Both the position numbers and the translations under genes were made by a program. Below, in pieces: positions 58,884 through 64,000 of a DNA stretch of 64,000 bases (the first letter of the stretch is position 1; every line of letters starts with the position of its first letter). The notes beneath the pieces were generated by a model. It was not told where the DNA came from and searched no databases. It saw only the letters and a program-made list of their open reading frames with translations. The DNA is from Pseudonocardia thermophila (GTDB taxonomy: Bacteria > Actinomycetota > Actinomycetes > Mycobacteriales > Pseudonocardiaceae). The stretch spans positions 62,001-126,000 of the forward strand of contig NZ_FRAP01000019.1 of the NCBI RefSeq assembly GCF_900142365.1, in the 5' to 3' direction.

Positions 58884-59951
58884 ATGCTTGTGACGGCAAC
58901 CGAGCTCGGTCTCCCCGCTGTGCGCCGGTCGGCGCAGCGAGCCCCGGACCGCCCCGCCGACCCGCGCCTGATCGACACGTTCGGCCGGGTCGCGACCGAT
59001 CTGCGGATCTCGCTCACCGATCGCTGCAACCTGCGCTGCACCTACTGCATGCCCGCCGAGGGGCTCGACTGGATGCCGCGCGAGGAACAGCTGACCGATG
59101 AGGAGCTGCTGCGGCTGATCCGCATCGCGGTGCACGACCTGGGCATCCGGGAGCTGCGCTTCACCGGTGGCGAGCCGCTGCTGCGCCGCGGCCTCGAGGA
59201 CCTGATCGCCGCGGCCGCCGCTCTGGAGCCGCGCCCGGACATCTCGCTCACCACCAACGGCGTCGGCCTGGCCCGCCGCGCCCAGGCGCTGGCCGACGCC
59301 GGGGTGAACCGGCTCAACGTCTCGATGGACACCCTGCGACCGGAGCGGTTCGTCACGATCACCCGCCGGGACCGGCTCTCCGACGTGCTCGACGGGCTCG
59401 CCGCGGCCCGCGCCGCGGGCCTGAAACCCATCAAGATCAATACCGTCCTGCTGCGCGGCGTCAACGACGACGAGGCCGTCGACCTGCTGCGGTTCGCCGT
59501 CGACAACGGCTACGAGCTGCGCTTCATCGAGCAGATGCCGCTCGACGCCCAGCACGGCTGGCAGCGCTCCGAGATGATCACCGCGGGCGAGATCCTGCAG
59601 CTGCTGGAGCAGGGCTTCACCCTCACCCCGGACCCGACCGAGCGCGGCGGTGCCCCGGCCGAGCGCTGGCTCGTCGACGGCGGTCCGGCGGTGGTCGGCG
59701 TGATCGCTTCGGTGACCCGCCCGTTCTGCGGTGCCTGCGACCGGACCCGCCTCACCGCGGACGGCCAGGTCCGCACCTGCCTGTTCGCCCGCACCGAGAC
59801 CGATCTGCGCGGGCTGCTGCGCGGCGGCGCCACCGACGCGGAGATCGCCGACGCCTGGCGCGCCGCCATGTGGGGCAAGCTCGCCGGCCACGGCATCGAC
59901 GAGCCCGGTTTCCTGCAGCCGGACCGGCCGATGAGCGCGATCGGAGGTTAG
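58884..59951 (+). CDS. moaA: GTP 3',8-cyclase (molybdenum cofactor synthesis)
   Basis: 355 residues, radical SAM. The SAM cluster is Cys48, Cys52, Cys55 (CNLRCTYC). The second cluster is Cys282, Cys285, Cys299 (FCGACDRTRLTADGQVRTC). The C-terminal Gly-Gly (SAIGG) needed for catalysis is present. Makes the first pterin intermediate with MoaC, which is not in the window. ATG start; GTG two codons later is possible. Divergent from the mod operon, so molybdate uptake and cofactor synthesis are linked. Confidence 0.96.
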   Translation: MLVTATELGLPAVRRSAQRAPDRPADPRLIDTFGRVATDLRISLTDRCNLRCTYCMPAEGLDWMPREEQLTDEELLRLIRIAVHDLGIRELRFTGGEPLLRRGLEDLIAAAAALEPRPDISLTTNGVGLARRAQALADAGVNRLNVSMDTLRPERFVTITRRDRLSDVLDGLAAARAAGLKPIKINTVLLRGVNDDEAVDLLRFAVDNGYELRFIEQMPLDAQHGWQRSEMITAGEILQLLEQGFTLTPDPTERGGAPAERWLVDGGPAVVGVIASVTRPFCGACDRTRLTADGQVRTCLFARTETDLRGLLRGGATDAEIADAWRAAMWGKLAGHGIDEPGFLQPDRPMSAIGG

Positions 59952-59956
59952 GCACG

Positions 59957-60241
59957 ATGAAGACCGTGCAGACAACGGAGACCGCCGTCGTCACCCTGAC
60001 CGTGCGCTACTTCGCAGCCGCGAAGGCCGCCGCCGGGACCGCCGAGGAGCAGCTCGAGGTCCCCGCCGGCGCCACGATCGACGAGGCGCTCGCCGCCGCC
60101 CGGTCCCGCCACGACACCGAGTTCGCGCGGGTCCTCGAGCGCTGCAGCTTCCTGCTCGACGAGGTGGCGGTGCGGGACAAGAGCCAGGTCGTGCACGAAG
60201 GGGCGACGCTGGACGTGCTGCCGCCGTTCGCGGGCGGCTGA
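59957..60241 (+). CDS. moaD: Molybdopterin synthase sulfur carrier subunit (MoaD/ThiS family)
   Basis: 94 residues, beta-grasp fold: VRYFAAAKAAAGTAEEQLEV, GATIDEALAAARSRH and LLDEVAVRD. It ends in the Gly-Gly that becomes a thiocarboxylate (VLPPFAGG). With MoaE it adds sulfur to the pterin. ATG 5 nt after the moaA stop, with a GGAGG site upstream, so co-translated. The first 14 residues are extra to the fold. Confidence 0.93.
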   Translation: MKTVQTTETAVVTLTVRYFAAAKAAAGTAEEQLEVPAGATIDEALAAARSRHDTEFARVLERCSFLLDEVAVRDKSQVVHEGATLDVLPPFAGG

Positions 60242-60295
60242 GCGGCCTCGTTCCGACGAGCGGGCGGTCCTTGCGGAAGGTCGCACGGCCCAGCA

Positions 60296-61910
60296 TCAGA
60301 ACAACCGCATGTCGGCCTGGTCGTCGGTGTCCCTGTCGGGCCTCGGCAGCCCGCTGACGTGCAGGTTGGGCGCGATGTCCGTCAGCGGGATCGCCGTCAG
60401 CGCGACGTCGAGCCCGTACGTCTGCCGGATCACCTCGACCTTCTCCCGGAGATGCACCCTGCTGAAGAACGGGATCTCGTCGGGCACCCGGCGGCGCCTG
60501 CGAACTCCGATCGCGTGGACGATGCGCGGTGACTTTCCCCCGAGGCCAGGCCAGCGTCGTTCGACCTGCTCGTCCGCGTAGCGCCGGTACGCCGCGTCGC
60601 CGGTGTACAGCCGCGCGGACACGCTGCCCTGCGCGAACAGGTGAGACATCCCGGCGGCGCTTCGCAGCCGCTTCAGAACACGAAGTCCATGTCGGGGTTG
60701 ACCAGGTCGGCGATCTCCACGAGATCGTGCGCCCGGTCCAGCCCCCGGAAGGGAGCTCGGTCGAGCAGCAGCCAGGACAGCTCGTCGGCCGCCTGCCGGT
60801 TGTAGGTCTCCTCGGTGAAGTACCTGTACCACTTCGACAGTTCGAGGTTGATCACCGGAACGGTGTCGAGAATGCGCTTGAGCTCGCGGAAGTAGTCGCG
60901 CGCAACGGCGAACCACCGGCCGCCGGAGAGAACGTAGGGCAATCCGTCGTCCAGGGCGGCTTCAGCCGACAGGAACTCCCGGACGGGGCGGGTACCGATC
61001 TCCGATCCGTCCGGGTCTCGGACGTGTACACGGATGTCGAGAGGCTTCGTGCTTCCCGATGCGGCGTGCACGAGTTGATCGAGGTGGAGGGGCCGGCGTC
61101 GGCCCGGGAGACGGAACGACAGCCCGGACTCAGGATCGAGATCAAGCGGCGCGACAACGGTCAGCCCGTCTCCCCGGCCGGGATGCAACCTCCGCGTGAT
61201 GAGTTGGTCGAGGTCCGCACAACGAGGGTCACCCTTGCTCAGCGGCACGACCTGGTCGATGAAGCCGAAACGCTCCCGATAGTCGGTGGCGCGGTAACGG
61301 TCCAACAGATGCGCGAGGAGGTCGGGCAGCTGCGGTAATCGGTGTGACTGCGGCACGCGAACGCGCAGCGCTTCCGACCCGCTGAGAGCCTGCACCACGT
61401 CCCCGCTCGTCACACCGCCCAGCGTGTGCGTCCATTCGTTCTCGACATCGACGGTGAAGGAGCCACGGTCTCCCGGTCGCGCGAGCCGCTGGTCGGTGCG
61501 GCGACCGGGAACACGCAGGCTCACCGTCGTGACCGACTGCCAGCCGGTGGGCGGCAGGGAGTTCGCAGTGGTGCGCAGCCCGAAGTCGGATACGAGCAGC
61601 TCGTGCCGCAGCAGCGAGTGCCCCCTGTCGAAGGTCACCGCGAACCAGTGCCCGTCGACCTCGGTGACCAGCACGACCGAGGTCCTCACGAGAACATGCC
61701 AGTTGAAGGCGAAGCGCTGATCGACGTAGTCCGCCCACGCCGGCCTGTCCACCCTGCGGAACGCAGACGCGGCGAAGCACGGGAACCCGGGATCGAGGGT
61801 CGGCGGCTCCAGTTGTTCCCCATCAGGAAGTGAAAAAGCAGGGAGTGAGGTGCATCGGGCACACCAGCTCGGAACATGTGAACGGAAAGGTGCGCCCTGC
61901 CCCCCCTCAT
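60296..61910 (-). pseudogene. TIGR04141-like (DUF6119) protein with two frameshifts
   Basis: Three frames make one protein of about 535 residues. Frame one (from 61910): AHLSVHMFRAGVPDAPHSLL. Near 61830 the match moves to a second frame: FPCFAASAFRRVDRPAWADY, VVLVTEVDGHWFAVTFDRGH, GFIDQVVPLSKGDPRCADLD and ELSWLLLDRAPFRGLDRAHD. After NPDMDFV, near 60670, it moves to a third: LKRLRSAAGMSHLFAQGSVS, AYRRYADEQVERRWPGLGGK, and on to 60296. The pattern matches the sporadically distributed TIGR04141 family as I remember it. Base composition appears less GC-rich than its flanks, as for transferred DNA. Confidence 0.75.
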
Positions 61911-62106
61911 CGGATGACCTTCGGTGCACAGATCGTCACAAGCCGTGGCCGGTTCCGCCAGAGTCGCCCGAGAGCCGACGACTAGGTGAACCGGACCCAC
62001 AGAACCGGTGTCGTCGGGTGGGAACCCCGCCCATGACAGGTGAGCCACATTCCCGTCGGGAGATGGCAATAGAGCCACTCTCGTGCCATCTCCACGCACC
62101 GCAGTA

Positions 62107-63102
62107 CTAGGCCAGCCCCGCCGCGTCCCGGTACGCCGTCCACGCCCCGCCCTCGGTCCGCACCGAGGTGGCCGCCAGCACCCCGTGGACCACGGCCCGG
62201 GTGACGACGTCGGCCGCGGCGGCCTGCAGGTCGTAGAGCTGCATCAGATCCGGCACCGGCCGGGCAGCCGTGGACACCCCGAAGATCACGTCGCCGTCGA
62301 ACATCGTGTGCACGGGCGCGATGGCGCGGGCGAGCCCGTCGTGGCCCATCGTGGCCAGGCGGGCGCACTGGGCCTTGTCCAGGGTCGCGTCCGTAGCGAC
62401 GACGGCGAGCGTCGTGTGCGTGCCGGGGACCGCCCGGGTCACGACGCGGGCGGCCGCCACCGCCTCGGCGTCGACGGGCTCGTCGGGGAACTCCCCGGGC
62501 AGGCCGTGCCGGGCACCCAGCAGCTGCCCGGTGGCGGGGTCGACGGGTGATCCGGCCGCGTTCACGACGGCGAGCGCGGCCACGGTGGTGCCGTTGGGGA
62601 GCACGACGCTGGCGGTGCCGACACCGCCCTTGAGCCCACCCGCGACCGTTCCGGTGCCGGCCCCGACGCAGCCCGTGCCGACCTGCGTCGTCGCCGCGGC
62701 GACCGCGGCCGCGCCGGTCTCCGGGCCGGGGCGCTGCCCGTCGGGCCCGCCGCGGCCCAGGTCGTAGACGACCGCCGCGGGCACGATCGGCACGATCCCG
62801 CCCGACGTGGGCAGCCCGACGCCCGCGGCCTCCAGCTCCTCCATCACCCCGGTCGCCGACGCCAGCCCGAACGCGCTGCCGCCGGACAGGACGATCGCGT
62901 GCACCCGTTGGACCATGTTGCCCGGCTGCAGCAGGTCGGTCTCCCGGGTGCCGGGCGCGGCGCCGCGCGCGTCCACGCCGGCCACCATGCCGCCCTCCGG
63001 GGCCAGCACGACGGTCGTGCCGCTCAAGCCGCGCGTCACCTCGGCGTGGCCGACCCGCAGCCCTTCGACGTCGGTCAGCGAGTTGCCCGGCCCGGTCCGC
63101 AT
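62107..63102 (-). CDS. P1 family (DmpA-like) self-processing peptidase
   Basis: 331 residues. The fold is that of DmpA/ThnT N-terminal nucleophile peptidases: TDVEGLRVGHAEVTRGLSGT, HAIVLSGGSAFGLASATGVM (conserved Gly-rich motif), TGTVAGGLKGGVGTASVVLP, then NGTTVAALAVVNAAGSPVDP, which contains the Asn-Gly-Thr region where autocleavage would expose the nucleophile. The exact cleavage bond is uncertain by eye. Substrates in the family include beta-peptides and amides. No signal peptide. ATG start. It lies 14 bp from the NhaA gene on the same strand. Confidence 0.87.
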   Translation of the reverse strand: MRTGPGNSLTDVEGLRVGHAEVTRGLSGTTVVLAPEGGMVAGVDARGAAPGTRETDLLQPGNMVQRVHAIVLSGGSAFGLASATGVMEELEAAGVGLPTSGGIVPIVPAAVVYDLGRGGPDGQRPGPETGAAAVAAATTQVGTGCVGAGTGTVAGGLKGGVGTASVVLPNGTTVAALAVVNAAGSPVDPATGQLLGARHGLPGEFPDEPVDAEAVAAARVVTRAVPGTHTTLAVVATDATLDKAQCARLATMGHDGLARAIAPVHTMFDGDVIFGVSTAARPVPDLMQLYDLQAAAADVVTRAVVHGVLAATSVRTEGGAWTAYRDAAGLA

Positions 63103-63116
63103 ACGTCCATCCTCCC

Positions 63117-64000
63117 TCAGGCCGGCGGGCGCCACGGCCGCGGCGGCAGCACCGGCAGCCCGGACGGCGCGCACTGCCCGCCCCGCTCCCCCGCCAGCCG
63201 GAAGATCAGCCAGCCGACCAGCGCGGCGCTCATCGAGCCGGCCAGGATGCCGATCTTCGCCTGGTTGACCAGCGCCTCGTCGTCCAGGGCGAGCTCGGTG
63301 ACGAACAGCGCCACCGTGAACCCGATCCCGGCCAGGCCCGCGCCGCCGACGATCTGGCCCCAGCGCAGCGTGTCGGGCACCGAGCCGATCCCCGTCTTCA
63401 GCGCTAGCCACGTACCACCGGTCACACCGATCAACTTGCCGAGCGTGAGGCCGACGACGATGCCCATCGTGACCGGCGAGGTGAGCGCTGCGCCGAGCGT
63501 CTCGGCGTTGAGCACGACGCCCGCGTTGGCCAGCACGAACACCGGCACGATCACGTAGCTGCTCCACGGCTGGATGCGCAGCTGCAGCCGCTCGTTCGGC
63601 GAGACCGCCTCCACCGCGGCGGCCTGCGCGGCCATGGCCCGCTCCGGGCTCGGGTCGAACGCCAGGCTGCGGCCGAGCAGCTGCACGCGGGCGATGTCCC
63701 ACCGCCGCGGCGCGTAGGCGTTCACCAGCAGCCCCATCGCCACACCGACCACCGACGGGTGCACGCCGGACCGCAGCGTGGCCAGCCACATGACCACCCC
63801 GATCAGCACGTAGATGGGGGTGCGCCAGAAGTTGACGAACCGCAGGCACAGCAGCAGGAGGAAGGCCAGCCCGGCCAGCAGCAGCGCGCTGACGTCCACC
63901 TGTTCGGTGTAGAAGATCGCGATGGCGGCGACCGCGCCGATGTCGTCGACGATCGCCAGCGCGAGCAGGAACACCCGCAGCTGATCCGGGCAGCGCGGCC
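63117..64000 (-). CDS. nhaA: Na+/H+ antiporter NhaA (C-terminal part)
   Basis: Runs off the right edge; the N-terminal part is missing. The visible 294 residues begin in a helix with the paired Asp of the ion site (FLLALAIVDDIGAVAAIAIF). Later helices include PVTMGIVVGLTLGKLIGVTG and GAGLAGIGFTVALFVTELAL, typical of NhaA. Exchanges Na+ for H+ at the membrane. A Pro/Gly-rich tail follows the last helix. Confidence 0.93.
   Translation of the reverse strand, partial: PRCPDQLRVFLLALAIVDDIGAVAAIAIFYTEQVDVSALLLAGLAFLLLLCLRFVNFWRTPIYVLIGVVMWLATLRSGVHPSVVGVAMGLLVNAYAPRRWDIARVQLLGRSLAFDPSPERAMAAQAAAVEAVSPNERLQLRIQPWSSYVIVPVFVLANAGVVLNAETLGAALTSPVTMGIVVGLTLGKLIGVTGGTWLALKTGIGSVPDTLRWGQIVGGAGLAGIGFTVALFVTELALDDEALVNQAKIGILAGSMSAALVGWLIFRLAGERGGQCAPSGLPVLPPRPWRPPA

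Overview
The window is very GC-rich, densely coded DNA from an actinobacterium. I infer a member of the Pseudonocardiaceae, close to Pseudonocardia. The grounds are third-position G/C bias, many GTG starts with ATGA/GTGA overlaps, mycothiol synthesis (mshA), SenX3-RegX3, Rex upstream of hemACD, a BldN-type sigma factor with its RsbN-type partner, and gene order that I recall matching the Mycobacterium tuberculosis Rv0486-Rv0526 block. No tRNA, rRNA, IS element, integrase or CRISPR array was recognised.

Layout. 1-12.6 kb (mostly minus): a tetrapyrrole block (TlpA-like fragment, phosphatase, hemL; then hemB, hemD fusion, hemC, hemA, rex), interrupted by membrane proteins, a 2-kb stretch of decayed genes (3.9-5.6 kb), an orphan nuclease-like gene and three copies of a strong palindromic repeat. 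12.7-17.2 kb: a Rex operator/promoter, a FAS1 lipoprotein, a membrane molybdopterin oxidoreductase, a glutaredoxin-like protein and an acyl-CoA synthetase. 17.5-20 kb: sigma BldN-like and anti-sigma RsbN-like genes. 20-38.3 kb: core genes with mycobacterial synteny (SerB1-like HAD, acyltransferase, SDR, bS22, HTH, proC, thioesterase, sugar-phosphate isomerase, Ppx, RegX3, SenX3, GpmA, YbjN-like, MshA), plus an accessory insert with GntR, MarR, a 4CL-like ligase and a remarkable Cys-repeat protein. 38.3-45.3 kb: a sacsin/HSP90-like ATPase with a probable CTG start, a DUF3027 protein, glutaminyl cyclase, MFS, DUF2771 and a cold-shock protein. 45.4-48.5 kb: fatty-acid CoA ligase and serS.

48.7-52.3 kb is a five-gene plus-strand operon: a secreted Pro/Thr-rich protein, ApbE flavin transferase, a ferric-reductase-like haem membrane protein, a NuoF-like flavo-iron-sulfur protein lacking one cluster cysteine, and a [3Fe-4S]-type ferredoxin. 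I regard it as the best candidate for an undescribed electron-transfer system. It is followed by a subtilase, a second decayed region (frameshifted AraC regulator, hydrolase/SnoaL chimera; 53.6-55.4 kb), molybdate uptake (modCBA plus an HTH-TOBE regulator) divergent from moaA-moaD, a twice-frameshifted TIGR04141-like gene (60.3-61.9 kb), a P1 peptidase and a partial NhaA antiporter at the right edge.

Functionally, haem synthesis is tied to redox state by Rex, phosphate sensing (SenX3-RegX3) carries a PHO-box-like array, and molybdate import and Moco synthesis can serve the molybdopterin oxidoreductase. Signs of transfer and decay cluster in three islands rather than being spread through the window. 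All names rest on reading motifs by eye and on remembered family features; no database search was run.
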